Assembly (NCBI GenBank): GCA_049324535.1 | Contig: JBMOOG010000023.1 | Location: forward strand, 1 to 57,191 | Source of the DNA: JBMOOG01 sp049324535 | GTDB lineage: Bacteria; Pseudomonadota; Alphaproteobacteria; Rhodobacterales; Rhodobacteraceae | Direction of reading: 5' to 3' | Length of the DNA: 57,191 nt | Shown: positions 40,401 to 47,394 of the stretch, piece after piece | How positions within the stretch are numbered: the first letter of the stretch is position 1 | How the letters are laid out: each line of letters begins with the position of its first letter | The notes under the pieces: model-generated | The model's database searches: none | Seen by the model: the letters and a program-made list of their open reading frames with translations, nothing else | Told to the model about the DNA's origin: nothing | Made by a program: the position numbers and the translations under genes

Positions 40401-41457
40401 GGCGCGCGGCATCGAGGCGGTCCGCCAGGACCGCGCGACCTACGACCTGCCGCCCGGCGACCCGCGCGCGGCGTCGCTGACGCGGGCCGTGGTGTTCGGT
40501 GCGCCGGATACCGTGCTGATGGACCTGCCGCAGCTCACCGAGGACCAGCCCGCGCATCGGCCCATGGTCGCCGCGCATGCCGTTCCCTGGCCGGGCAAGG
40601 TCGCGGTGTTCCGCAGCCCCTCGACCGACGGCTTCGAGCTGCTGACCACGTTCGGCAGCCGCGCCCGGATCGGGGCGCTGGTCTCGGACGTCTATGCGGG
40701 GCCCACATCGCGCTTCGACCTCGGCAGTGTTTTGGTGGTCGATATGCTGACCGGCACGCTGGAGAGCGTCACGGACCTGACGCTGTTCGGCGGGGCGAAC
40801 GCGCTCGCCATCGAGAGCGCGCCCGGCGTCTGGGAGATCGTGCAAGCGGGCGCGGCCGAACTGCTGGCGCCCGGCCGGTATCGGCTCACCCGGCTCCTGC
40901 GGGGCCAGCGCGGCACCGAGGGTGCGATGGGCAACCCGGCGCCGTCCGGCGCACGCGTCGTGGTGCTCGACGACAGCCTCGCGCCGCTGCCGATCGCCGA
41001 GGCCGATCTCGGCATCCCGTGGAACTGGCGCATCGGCCCTGCCAGCCGCCCGGTCAGCGACGAGACCTATGTGGCGCAGGCATTCACGCCGGTGGGCGTG
41101 GGACTGCGGCCGTTTTCCGTCGCACATGTCGAACAGCCATGGCGCAGGCCGCGCACGCCCGGCGATCTGACTATCCGCTGGTCGCGCCGGTCCCGCGGGC
41201 TGGCCGCCGACAGCTGGGGCGGGCTTGAGGTGCCGCTGGCCGAGGAGCTGGAGGCCTACGAGGTGGAGATCCTCGACGGCGCCACCGTGAAACGAACCCT
41301 TTCGGCGAGCAGCAGCAGCGCGATCTACACGGCAGCCTATCAGGCCGCCGACTGGGGCGCGCCGCTCGGGCCCGGCGACACGCTCAACATTCGCATCTCC
41401 CAGCTCTCCGCCCTCGTCGGGCGGGGCGCGCCGAAGACCGTCACGCTCACGTTCTGA
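37492..41457 (+). CDS. Large host-contact tail protein, GTA TIM-barrel type (1321 aa)
   Basis: The N-terminus has a Gly-rich stretch (LGAAGAAIGGSIGGAILG), then a large region with a TIM-barrel-like domain (WFTELGCPAIDRG near residue 650, WSEYFGHQPGDGSGDVFF near 515), like GTA g15. Repeated beta domains follow, ending in RISQLSALVGRGAPKTVTLT. This protein forms the tip and contacts the cell surface, probably cutting or binding a surface sugar. It is the largest gene in the window. Confidence 0.88.
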   Translation: MATLVLGAAGAAIGGSIGGAILGVSAATIGGFIGSSIGSVVDSWIISSLAPTQRIEGARLDTLRITSATEGAVIPRLYGRMRMGGNIIWATDFREETKTTTQGGGKGGGGGKVKTTEYLYYASFAVALCEGPITGIGRIWADGKPMDISGVTWRWYPGDETQSPDPFIAAKMGAANTPAYRGTAYVVFEELALSTYGNRLPQLSFEVFRPLADPDTAEGLTRAVTMIPASGEFTYATQAIRKTDGGATVPENLNALADSTDMVEALDRLQAMAPAVESVSLVVAWFGDDLRAGSCKVRPGVEVSAKSTTPASWSVNGVSRANAFLVSRDDEDRPVYGGTPSDFAVVQAIQEMKARGLRVTFYPFILMDVPPGNSLPNPYSDNAAETGQPAFPWRGRITCSPAAGFAGTVDKTATAASQVAALFGAATPASFSVSGQSVSWTGPSGDWGLRRMVLHYAHLCAAAGGVDAFLIGTEMPGLTTIRSGASTYPAVQAYRDLSADVRSILGSGTRIGYAADWSEYFGHQPGDGSGDVFFHLDPLWADPEIDFVGIDNYMPLSDWRDGFEHLDAAEGWPAIYDRAYLQGNIAGGEGFDWFYASAADRSAQARTAISDGAASKPWVFRYKDLRAWWSNPHYNRPGGVESGTPTAWTPQSKPIWFTELGCPAIDRGTNQPNVFFDPKSSESFTPHFSRGWRDDAIQRAYLEATYLWWGEAANNPLSSVYGGRMVHVPECAAWTWDARPYPFFPALTDIWTDGANWRLGHWLTGRLGAVSLAALVRHLCLRAGLSESRVDVSGLWGAVEGYAITALESPRASITTLSRHFGFDAVETGGVIRFVMRGRASVAILAPEDLVAPREGDVLELTRGQETELPQALKWQVARADEDYDAALVEARRITVDTTRIASESFPMAVPPEEAERRCRRALMEAWVGRETAAFRLPPSRLALDPADAVRLEHDGRLVDLRLVSIADAEARGIEAVRQDRATYDLPPGDPRAASLTRAVVFGAPDTVLMDLPQLTEDQPAHRPMVAAHAVPWPGKVAVFRSPSTDGFELLTTFGSRARIGALVSDVYAGPTSRFDLGSVLVVDMLTGTLESVTDLTLFGGANALAIESAPGVWEIVQAGAAELLAPGRYRLTRLLRGQRGTEGAMGNPAPSGARVVVLDDSLAPLPIAEADLGIPWNWRIGPASRPVSDETYVAQAFTPVGVGLRPFSVAHVEQPWRRPRTPGDLTIRWSRRSRGLAADSWGGLEVPLAEELEAYEVEILDGATVKRTLSASSSSAIYTAAYQAADWGAPLGPGDTLNIRISQLSALVGRGAPKTVTLTF

Positions 41458-41468
41458 AGGCTTTTCCC

Positions 41469-42545
41469 ATGTCCGACGCGACCACCCATCTCCTGCTGCC
41501 CTACATCCTCGCGGCACAGGCCCAGAAGCACGTCACCCACAACGAGGCGCTGCGGAGCCTCGACGGGCTCGTCCAGCTTTCCGTCCTCGACCGGAACCTG
41601 ACCGCGCCGCCCGGAAGCCCCGCCGACGGCGACCGCTACATCGTCGGCTCGGGCTCGACAGGCGACTGGGCGGGCTGGGACCTGAACGTGGCGCTCTGGA
41701 CGGACGGCGCGTGGCTGCGTCTGCCGCCGCGGAGCGGGTGGCGGGCATGGGTCGAGGACGAGAGCCTGCTGCTGGTCTATGACGGCGCGGACTGGGTCGG
41801 CACCACGCCCACGGCGCTGCAGAACATGGCGCTGCTGGGTGTCGGTACGACGGCGGATGCGTCGAACCCGTTCTCGGCCAAGCTGAACGCGGCACTCTGG
41901 ACCGCGAAGACCGTCGCCGAGGGTGGCACCGGCGATCTGTTCTACACCATGAACAAGGAGGCTGCGGGCGACGATCTCGGCCTGACGCTGCAGACCGGCT
42001 TCGTGACCAAGGCGCTGGTGGGGCTCTTCGGCTCCGACCGCTTCCGCCTCGCGGTCTCGGCCGACGGCAGCACCTTCTTCGACGGGCTAAGCGTCGACAA
42101 CGCCACGGGCATCGTCGACCAGCCTCGGCTGCCGCGTTTCAAGGCGTACACCAATTACGACAACTACGTCGGCGTCGGAACCTGGACGAAGATCGGCCTC
42201 AACAACACCGACTACAACGATCAGGGCGCGTTCGACGCCGCGAACAACCATTTCGTGGCCCCGGTTGACGGCACCTACCTCTTCGGCGCGACGCTCCTCT
42301 ACAAGATCAACGCCAGCGCGACGGCGCGCATGAGCGGGCGGCTCGTCCTCAATGGCACGACCGAAATCCGCGGCTCCCTCGGCGAAATCTCCGCCACCCA
42401 CGTCTCGCTCGCCACCGCGATCTGGCTGCAGACGATGGTCCCGCTCTCCGCAGGCGATACCGTCGAGCTGCAGGGGTTTTTCCGGGTCGCGGACGGCTAC
42501 TTCGCGGCCGACCAGACGTCCTTCTGGGGCTGCAAGATCGGCTGA
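41469..42545 (+). CDS. Tail fibre, DUF2793 plus C1q-like domain (358 aa)
   Basis: Residues 1-100 match DUF2793 (LPYILAAQAQKHVTHNEALR, DRYIVGSGSTGDWAGWD), a domain found in phage tail fibres. The last 140 residues (NYDNYVGVGTWTKIGLNNTD, APVDGTYLFGATLLYKINAS) look like a C1q/TNF-type jelly roll, which forms trimers and binds ligands in other proteins. This suggests a trimeric receptor-binding fibre. It follows the host-contact gene by 11 nt and precedes the DUF6127-like gene. Confidence 0.85.
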   Translation: MSDATTHLLLPYILAAQAQKHVTHNEALRSLDGLVQLSVLDRNLTAPPGSPADGDRYIVGSGSTGDWAGWDLNVALWTDGAWLRLPPRSGWRAWVEDESLLLVYDGADWVGTTPTALQNMALLGVGTTADASNPFSAKLNAALWTAKTVAEGGTGDLFYTMNKEAAGDDLGLTLQTGFVTKALVGLFGSDRFRLAVSADGSTFFDGLSVDNATGIVDQPRLPRFKAYTNYDNYVGVGTWTKIGLNNTDYNDQGAFDAANNHFVAPVDGTYLFGATLLYKINASATARMSGRLVLNGTTEIRGSLGEISATHVSLATAIWLQTMVPLSAGDTVELQGFFRVADGYFAADQTSFWGCKIG

Positions 42546-42565
42546 CCGGCGGAAGGAGGATCCCG

Positions 42566-42853
42566 ATGAACCCACCCCGATCCGAGGGTTTCGTGCGCAT
42601 GCCGGACGCCGAGTTCGAGGCGATCCTGACGCGGGCGGCCGAGGAAGGTGCGAAGCGCGCACTGGCCGATGTCGGCCTCGACGGCGACGAGGCGGCGCTC
42701 GACATCCGCGATCTGCGCTCCCTGGTCGACTGCATCCGCCTGGTGCGCCGCACCGCGATGCAGACGGCCGTCCGCATGATCACCACCGGCGTCATGCTGG
42801 GGCTGCTGGCGGGCATCGCCATCAAGCTCAAGATCTTCGGCGGCAGCCCATAG
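42566..42853 (+). CDS. DUF6127-like protein with one membrane helix (95 aa)
   Basis: Helical N-terminal part (MPDAEFEAILTRAAEEGAKR) followed by a C-terminal membrane helix (MITTGVMLGLLAGIAIKLKI). The pattern is one I recall as DUF6127, found at the end of prophage tail genes. GGAGGAT precedes the ATG. Its role is unknown. It lies 34 nt before the terminator at 42887-42909. Confidence 0.8.
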   Translation: MNPPRSEGFVRMPDAEFEAILTRAAEEGAKRALADVGLDGDEAALDIRDLRSLVDCIRLVRRTAMQTAVRMITTGVMLGLLAGIAIKLKIFGGSP

Positions 42854-42886
42854 CCGCGCCCCATCCTCATTCATCAGCCCGCAATG

Positions 42887-42909
42887 ACCCGCCCTTGAGG
42901 CGGGTTTTT
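42887..42909 (+). terminator. Intrinsic terminator after the tail genes
   Basis: ACCCGCC pairs with GGCGGGT around a CTTGA loop, followed by five T. It separates the tail operon from the second lysis cassette. Confidence 0.85.
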
Positions 42910-42926
42910 CGTTCTCGGAGGACCCC

Positions 42927-43601
42927 ATGACCACGACTTTCCACCGCCACTGGCGCGACGTGCCTGAGGGCACCTGGCGCTGGCCCAACTTCTCCCCCGC
43001 CGAGATCGCCTGCCGCGGCACCGGCAAGCTGCTGATCAACGAGCCCGCGCTCGACAAGCTGCAGGCGCTGCGTGACCGGCTGGGCAAGCCGCTGATTGTC
43101 CGCTCGGCCTATCGCAGTCCCGAGCACAACCGCGCCGTCGGCGGCGCGACCCGGTCAAAGCATCTCGACGGCGCCGCCTTCGACATCGCCATGGGGAACC
43201 ACGACCCGGTGGCTTTCGAGGCGGCAGCCCGCGAGGTTGGGTTCCTCGGCTTCGGTTTCTATCCGCGCTCGGGCTTCATGCACGTCGACCTCGGGCCCGC
43301 TCGCCAGTGGGGCGAGCGGTTTCCGGCCCGGGCGACTGCCTTCGCCGAAGAAACGCCGCCAGCGCGCGAAGTGCTGGCCGAGAGCCGCACCATGAAGGGG
43401 GGCGGCGCGGCCGGTGTGGCGACGCTGGGTGCCGCAGGTGTCGAGGTGGCGCAGAGCGTCCTCGCCGAGACCCAGACCGCCATCCTGCCGCTGGTGTCGT
43501 ACCTCGACACTCTGCGCTGGGTGTTCATCGCGGTGGCGCTCGCCGGCATCGCGGTCACGATCTACGCCCGGCTCGACGATTGGAAGAAGGGGCTGCGATG
43601 A
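42927..43601 (+). CDS. Peptidase M15 endolysin with membrane tail (224 aa)
   Basis: Zinc site residues are in SKHLDGAAFDI (H79, D86) and FMHVDLG (H119), the layout of M15 D-alanyl-D-alanine peptidases such as VanY and phage endolysins. It would cut peptide cross-links of peptidoglycan. Unusually, a C-terminal membrane helix (WVFIAVALAGIAVTIYARL) anchors it, so it may be held at the membrane. GGAG precedes the ATG. It ends overlapping the next gene by 4 nt. Confidence 0.9.
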   Translation: MTTTFHRHWRDVPEGTWRWPNFSPAEIACRGTGKLLINEPALDKLQALRDRLGKPLIVRSAYRSPEHNRAVGGATRSKHLDGAAFDIAMGNHDPVAFEAAAREVGFLGFGFYPRSGFMHVDLGPARQWGERFPARATAFAEETPPAREVLAESRTMKGGGAAGVATLGAAGVEVAQSVLAETQTAILPLVSYLDTLRWVFIAVALAGIAVTIYARLDDWKKGLR

Positions 43602-43855
43602 TCACCGCGCTCCTGACCGGGTTCGCCGCCCGCCCGTGCATGCGGGTAGCTTTGCGCTACGGCGCCGTCGCGTTCGCCGTGCTCTTGTTCCTGTTTTCGC
43701 TCAGGCGGTCCGGCGAGCGAACGGGACGCCTCGCCGAACGTCTCGAAATCGCGGAGAAATCCCATGAAGCCCAACGACGGATGCTCGAGGCTGCGGCGCG
43801 TCGCCCTCGTTCTCGCGACGATCTTGCTGAGCGACTGCGGGACGGTCGGTTCTGA
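43598..43855 (+). CDS. i-spanin-like protein, pair 2 (85 aa)
   Basis: One membrane helix (RYGAVAFAVLLFLFSLRR) followed by a charged, probably coiled-coil periplasmic part (RLAERLEIAEKSHEAQRRML). It overlaps the M15 endolysin stop by 4 nt, and the lipoprotein gene starts inside it in another frame, as in Rz/Rz1 pairs. It should work with 43764-44018 to merge inner and outer membranes. Confidence 0.75.
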   Translation: MITALLTGFAARPCMRVALRYGAVAFAVLLFLFSLRRSGERTGRLAERLEIAEKSHEAQRRMLEAAARRPRSRDDLAERLRDGRF

Positions 43856-44018
43856 GACGGGCGGGTTCAGGGCGTGTGTACCCGTTGTCGAGTATGGCCG
43901 GGAGTTTCAGGCAAGGGCTGCCGAGGAAATGGCCCTGCTGCAGGAGGGTTCGGCGGTCGCCGAGATGCTCGCGGACTACGCCGTGATGCGCGACCAGGCG
44001 CGGACGTGTCTTGGATAG
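43764..44018 (+). CDS. o-spanin-like protein, pair 2 (84 aa)
   Basis: Basic N-terminus then a hydrophobic stretch (RVALVLATILLSDC) and a helical mature part. The cysteine at 25 is preceded by Leu-Ser-Asp, not the usual small residue at -1, so the lipobox is non-standard and lipidation is uncertain. It overlaps the i-spanin gene by 92 nt in another frame, the usual Rz1 position. The last part (EYGREFQARAAEEMALLQEG) is amphipathic. Confidence 0.65.
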   Translation: MKPNDGCSRLRRVALVLATILLSDCGTVGSETGGFRACVPVVEYGREFQARAAEEMALLQEGSAVAEMLADYAVMRDQARTCLG

Positions 44019-44042
44019 GGGCGGCGCTGAGCGCGCCGCCCC
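44018..44042 (+). terminator. Strong hairpin at the prophage end
   Basis: A perfect 10-bp stem (GGGGCGGCGC / GCGCCGCCCC) with a TGAGC loop lies directly after the o-spanin stop, without a strong T run. It also faces the converging minus-strand gene, so it could terminate both sides. Confidence 0.6.
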
Positions 44043-44048
44043 TTCGCG

Positions 44049-44789
44049 TCACTTTTCGAGCCGCCCCGGCAGGCTCAGGTCACCGGAGGCGATGTCGAAG
44101 ACGTCCACGACGCAAAGCAGAGGCGCGTGCGCACTTGCGTTGATCCGCAGCCCCGCAGTCACGCCGTCGAAACGCAGATCCTCCAGCGCTCCCGAATTCG
44201 CGAACGGGACCAGAACCTCCACGCTTCCGCCGTCCAGCACCGGGTTCCAGCCGGGGCTGTCGATCAGGAGCGGGAGCCCCGGCCAGGTCACGGGCAATGC
44301 CGGAGAGGTACCTTCGGGGATGTCGACGACCTTCAGCGCACCGGGGCCACAGGCATCATCGGGGCCGAGCACGACCCAGTGGCTGTGCCACAGATCGCCG
44401 TCGTTGCGGCGGTCCCCGTCGCCGTTCTCGTCAAAGAGCGGCGTGTCGTCGAAATCGGGATGCGCCGTCACCGCGAGGGCGAGAATGCCCGCGCCCGGTT
44501 CGAAGCCGACCGTGGCGGTGCCGAGCGTCGTGGGCCAGACGTAGGAAAAGACCCCCGATCCCGCCAGCGCCCCGGTCGGGGCGGGGCGGCTCTCGCCAGC
44601 CCGCCCCGATACCGCCATGTGGAAGCTGAGCACGGACCCGTTTTGGACGATCCGGGCATGCACGATATCGAAGGGCGGCGGCGCATTACCTTCGGCAGCC
44701 GTGAAGCCGCCGTCATGAGCGGCTGCGGGAAACGCAGCCAGGGTGACCGCCGTTATCAGTAGATGGCGGAGAGTTGATATTCGTGTCAT
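44049..44789 (-). CDS. Secreted protein of unknown function (246 aa)
   Basis: A signal peptide (MTRISTLRHLLITAVTLAAF, cleavage near AAAHDGG) is clear. The mature part is beta-rich with Asp/Asn/Gly-rich loops, including DENGDGDRRNDGDLWHSHW, which looks like a calcium- or metal-binding loop, and a terminal region with three conserved-looking cysteines. It is expected in the periplasm or outside. It lies 77 nt downstream of the MarR gene in the same direction, so it may be in its regulon. I do not recognise the family. Confidence 0.7.
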   Translation of the reverse strand: MTRISTLRHLLITAVTLAAFPAAAHDGGFTAAEGNAPPPFDIVHARIVQNGSVLSFHMAVSGRAGESRPAPTGALAGSGVFSYVWPTTLGTATVGFEPGAGILALAVTAHPDFDDTPLFDENGDGDRRNDGDLWHSHWVVLGPDDACGPGALKVVDIPEGTSPALPVTWPGLPLLIDSPGWNPVLDGGSVEVLVPFANSGALEDLRFDGVTAGLRINASAHAPLLCVVDVFDIASGDLSLPGRLEK

Positions 44790-44866
44790 GGTGAAGTGCT
44801 TTCCTTCTTGCACAGAGGGGTTGCGAAACGGGCGTCGGGGCGGTTGCCGCCGCTCCGGCGCCCAAC

Positions 44867-45493
44867 TCAGGCGGCGCCGTCGAAAACCTCCCATGCACGG
44901 GATCTGTGATCGGCGGGCGCCTCTTCGTGGTCGGCGCAGTCGAGACGCAAACCGGCGTCGCCGAAGGCGGCATCCACAAAGGCGCAATGATGCGGGCGCG
45001 CCGCATCGTCGTGAACATGCGGTCGGAAGTGGCGGCAGGTGACGCACATCCGCTGGACCGGAATCGCGCGCGCCTCCTGCAAGGCGCGAATAATCCGGAT
45101 TAGCGTGCGCAGCGTCGCCGCGATGTCCCCCGGGGGCAGACTGGCGAGCGCGGTCATGAGCGCGGGCGGTGCGTTCGGCATATCTGATGCAAGCTTCGCA
45201 CCCCGCTCGGTCAGGCCGATGCGGTTCGCCCGGGCGTCGCCCGCATCCGCAAGTCGCGCCGCCAGCCCCTTACCGACAAGTGTCGAAGCCGAGTCGCTCA
45301 ACGTGGCGGCCGTGACGCCAAGGGCTTCGGCGATGTCGACACCGCGCGAAGGACCGCGGTGGACGACATGCGCAAGGATCTCCGCCTGCGTCGGTGTGAG
45401 TCCGCGTTCGCGTGCCGTGCGCCAGCCGGCCGCGCGAAACAGTATTGCGAGCCGCGACAGGGCGAATGCGATTTGCTTCTCGGCTTGGGGCAT
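44867..45493 (-). CDS. MarR-family regulator with a cysteine-rich tail (208 aa)
   Basis: Residues 20-110 show the MarR winged helix (RGLTPTQAEILAHVVHRGPS, VTAATLSDSASTLVGKGLAA, LTERGAKLAS). The last 60 residues hold RMCVTCRHFRPHVHDDAARP, then HHC and LDCADHE: four cysteines and several histidines that could bind zinc or an iron-sulfur cluster, making it a metal or redox sensor. A ribosome site AGGAGG lies 5 nt upstream. A palindrome over its promoter (45517-45531) suggests self-regulation. Confidence 0.85.
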   Translation of the reverse strand: MPQAEKQIAFALSRLAILFRAAGWRTARERGLTPTQAEILAHVVHRGPSRGVDIAEALGVTAATLSDSASTLVGKGLAARLADAGDARANRIGLTERGAKLASDMPNAPPALMTALASLPPGDIAATLRTLIRIIRALQEARAIPVQRMCVTCRHFRPHVHDDAARPHHCAFVDAAFGDAGLRLDCADHEEAPADHRSRAWEVFDGAA

Positions 45494-45511
45494 CCGAACC
45501 TCCTAAAGTGC

Positions 45512-45540
45512 AGAATATTAGGACTCCTAATTAAAGGCAA
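45512..45540 (-). promoter_or_regulatory. Promoter of the MarR gene with a palindromic operator
   Basis: On the minus strand, TTGCCT (complement of 45535-45540) and TATTCT (complement of 45512-45517) are 17 bp apart. Between them lies the 15-bp palindrome ATTAGGA-C-TCCTAAT (45517-45531), a good fit for MarR binding that would block RNA polymerase. Confidence 0.65.
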
Positions 45541-45619
45541 TCTCAATTCCTTCTCACGCGCCATCCGGTCGCGATGTGCTCAGAAGACGCGACATCTGTC
45601 ATACGCGCGTCACTCAACT

Positions 45620-45629
45620 CGTCTAGACG
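45620..45629. promoter_or_regulatory. Candidate PhnF operator CGTCTAGACG
   Basis: A perfect 10-bp palindrome 30 nt before the phnF start. GntR-family regulators such as PhnF bind short palindromes of this kind; the assignment is by position. Confidence 0.5.
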
Positions 45630-45658
45630 TCTCTACATCGAGATTCGGGAGACGCCCC

Positions 45659-46411
45659 TTGCCACAGCTTGTCAGACAGTCCGGGATCGCCGTCTGGGCG
45701 CAGATCGCGAGCGCCTTGCGCGGCGAGATCGAGCGCGGGCTGGACGAGGGCGACTGGCTGCCGGCCGAGCCTGAACTTGCAGCGCGTTTTGGGGTGAACC
45801 GCCACACCCTGCGCCGGGCGGTGGACGAGCTGATTTCCGAAGGCCTGGTCGAACGGGCTCACGGCCGGGGCACGCGGGTCCTGGCGCGAGGTCTGGTCTA
45901 CGGCATCGGGCGCGACACGCGCTTTACCGAACGGCTGGCCGCAAGCGGCCGGACCGCGCAGGTCACGCTGCTTGATCGCGCCGAGATCCTGGCCGAAGGC
46001 GGCGTCGCGCGGCGGCTGCGCGTGGCCGAGGGTGCGCCAGTTCTTCGGCTGCAGACCCTGCGCGGCGAGGCGGATCTGCCCTATGCGCTGACCCTGCATT
46101 TCCTGACCGGCGATGCGGCCGACGCCGCGCGCAGCTACGCGGGCGGGTCGCTCACGCGGCATCTGCGCGAGGGCGCGGGCATCACGCTCGACCGGGTCGA
46201 GAGCCTCATAACCACGCGCCTTCCGTCGCCCGAGGATGCGCTCGCGCTGCGGATGCCGCGCACGCAGCCGGTGCTGCGGGTCAAAGGCGTGAACGCCTGC
46301 CGCGAATGCGGTGTGGTGCAAGAATATGCGATCAGCCAGTTCCGCGGAGATCGCATCCAGCTTTCGGTGGCCGAGCCCGGCTGGGCCACCGAAGACCCGC
46401 CGCCGGACTGA
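45659..46411 (+). CDS. phnF: PhnF, GntR-family phosphonate regulator (250 aa)
   Basis: The N-terminus is a GntR winged helix (AVWAQIASALRGEIERGLDE, ARFGVNRHTLRRAVDELISE), and a UTRA effector domain follows (LPYALTLHFLTGD, VQEYAISQFRGDRIQLS). It represses phn genes until a phosphonate or phosphate-linked signal binds. The start used is a TTG with GGGAG upstream, because no ATG fits before the HTH; this is unusual but plausible. The operator candidate at 45620-45629 suggests self-regulation. Confidence 0.88.
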   Translation: MPQLVRQSGIAVWAQIASALRGEIERGLDEGDWLPAEPELAARFGVNRHTLRRAVDELISEGLVERAHGRGTRVLARGLVYGIGRDTRFTERLAASGRTAQVTLLDRAEILAEGGVARRLRVAEGAPVLRLQTLRGEADLPYALTLHFLTGDAADAARSYAGGSLTRHLREGAGITLDRVESLITTRLPSPEDALALRMPRTQPVLRVKGVNACRECGVVQEYAISQFRGDRIQLSVAEPGWATEDPPPD

Positions 46412-46467
46412 GGTACGGCTGCAACCCTGACTCCCCAGTCAATCAACGCAAACCCGAAGGAAGAACC

Positions 46468-47394
46468 ATGTCCCTCCTCAAGACCTTTGTTGCGGCTGCA
46501 GCCGCGACCTTTATCTCTATCACCGGTGCCATGGCGCAACAAGCCGACGGAACGGCCGCCAATCCCTACCGCGTCATGCTCGTGCCCGCCGATGGCGGCA
46601 CCGAGGATGGCACCAAGGCCGACTTCAAGCCGGTCTTCGATGCGGTGACCCAGTCCACCGGCATCCATTTCGACATCAAGGTGGGCCAGACCTACGCCAC
46701 CGTGATCGAGGCGATCTGCTCGGACGTGGTGGAAATCGCCTGGTTCGGCGCGGCCTCTTACCTGCCGGCGCAGCAGCGCGGGTGCGCCGAATTGCTGGCG
46801 GTGGACGTCAACCACGGTACGTCCACCTATTTCTCCGGCATCTATGCCCGCAAGGACAGCGGTATCGCCGCCGTGGCCGATCTGAAGGGCCATTCCATGG
46901 CCTTCGGCGATGCGAACTCGACCTCGAGCTTCGTCTATCCCGTCGCGATGATCGTGGCCGCCGGTCTTGACCCCGTGAACGACCTGACCGCCATTCGCAT
47001 GACCGGCAGCCATGCCAACAGCCTGAAGGCCCTGGCCGAGGGTCAGGTCGATGCCGCCGCTGCCTCGTTCGACAGCTTCGAGAAGGCGATCAACCAGGGC
47101 ACGATCAGCGCCGACGACTTCGTCGTCGTGGGCAAGTCGGACCCGATCCCGAACCCGCCGCTCGCGATGTCGACCAAGCTGCCGCAAGACGTGAAGGACG
47201 CACTGCGCGCCGCCTTCAACACCGTGCACGAAGCCCCCGGCGTGACCCCGGAAATGATCCGCGGCTATGGCGGCAAGCAGGTGGACCGTTACGACGCCAA
47301 CATCACCGATGACATGCTGGCCCCGGCGCTGGTGACGCTCTCGGGCGTCTCGGGCGACCTGCGCAGCGCGATCATCGCGAAGGCAGGCAACTGA
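46468..47394 (+). CDS. phnD: PhnD, phosphonate-binding protein (308 aa)
   Basis: Signal peptide MSLLKTFVAAAAATFISITG with cleavage near AMAQQ, then PhnD/SsuA-type periplasmic motifs (MLVPADGGTEDGTKADFKPV, ICSDVVEIAWFGAASYLPA). It captures phosphonates in the periplasm and hands them to PhnCE. GAAGG precedes the ATG. It overlaps phnC by 1 nt. Confidence 0.92.
   Translation: MSLLKTFVAAAAATFISITGAMAQQADGTAANPYRVMLVPADGGTEDGTKADFKPVFDAVTQSTGIHFDIKVGQTYATVIEAICSDVVEIAWFGAASYLPAQQRGCAELLAVDVNHGTSTYFSGIYARKDSGIAAVADLKGHSMAFGDANSTSSFVYPVAMIVAAGLDPVNDLTAIRMTGSHANSLKALAEGQVDAAAASFDSFEKAINQGTISADDFVVVGKSDPIPNPPLAMSTKLPQDVKDALRAAFNTVHEAPGVTPEMIRGYGGKQVDRYDANITDDMLAPALVTLSGVSGDLRSAIIAKAGN

Larger units (their letters stand above)
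150..44042. mobile_element. Prophage (lambda-like head, GTA-like tail), approximate limits
   Basis: Nearly every gene here is a phage function: recombinase, replication, methylation, packaging, head, tail and lysis, in the usual siphovirus order. The right limit is set at the strong hairpin after the second lysis cassette, beyond which genes look chromosomal. The left limit is set at the recombinase cassette and is uncertain, since I could not find a pair of attachment repeats. No CI-type repressor was recognised. All head and tail genes look intact, so the element may be active, but this is inference. Confidence 0.85.
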
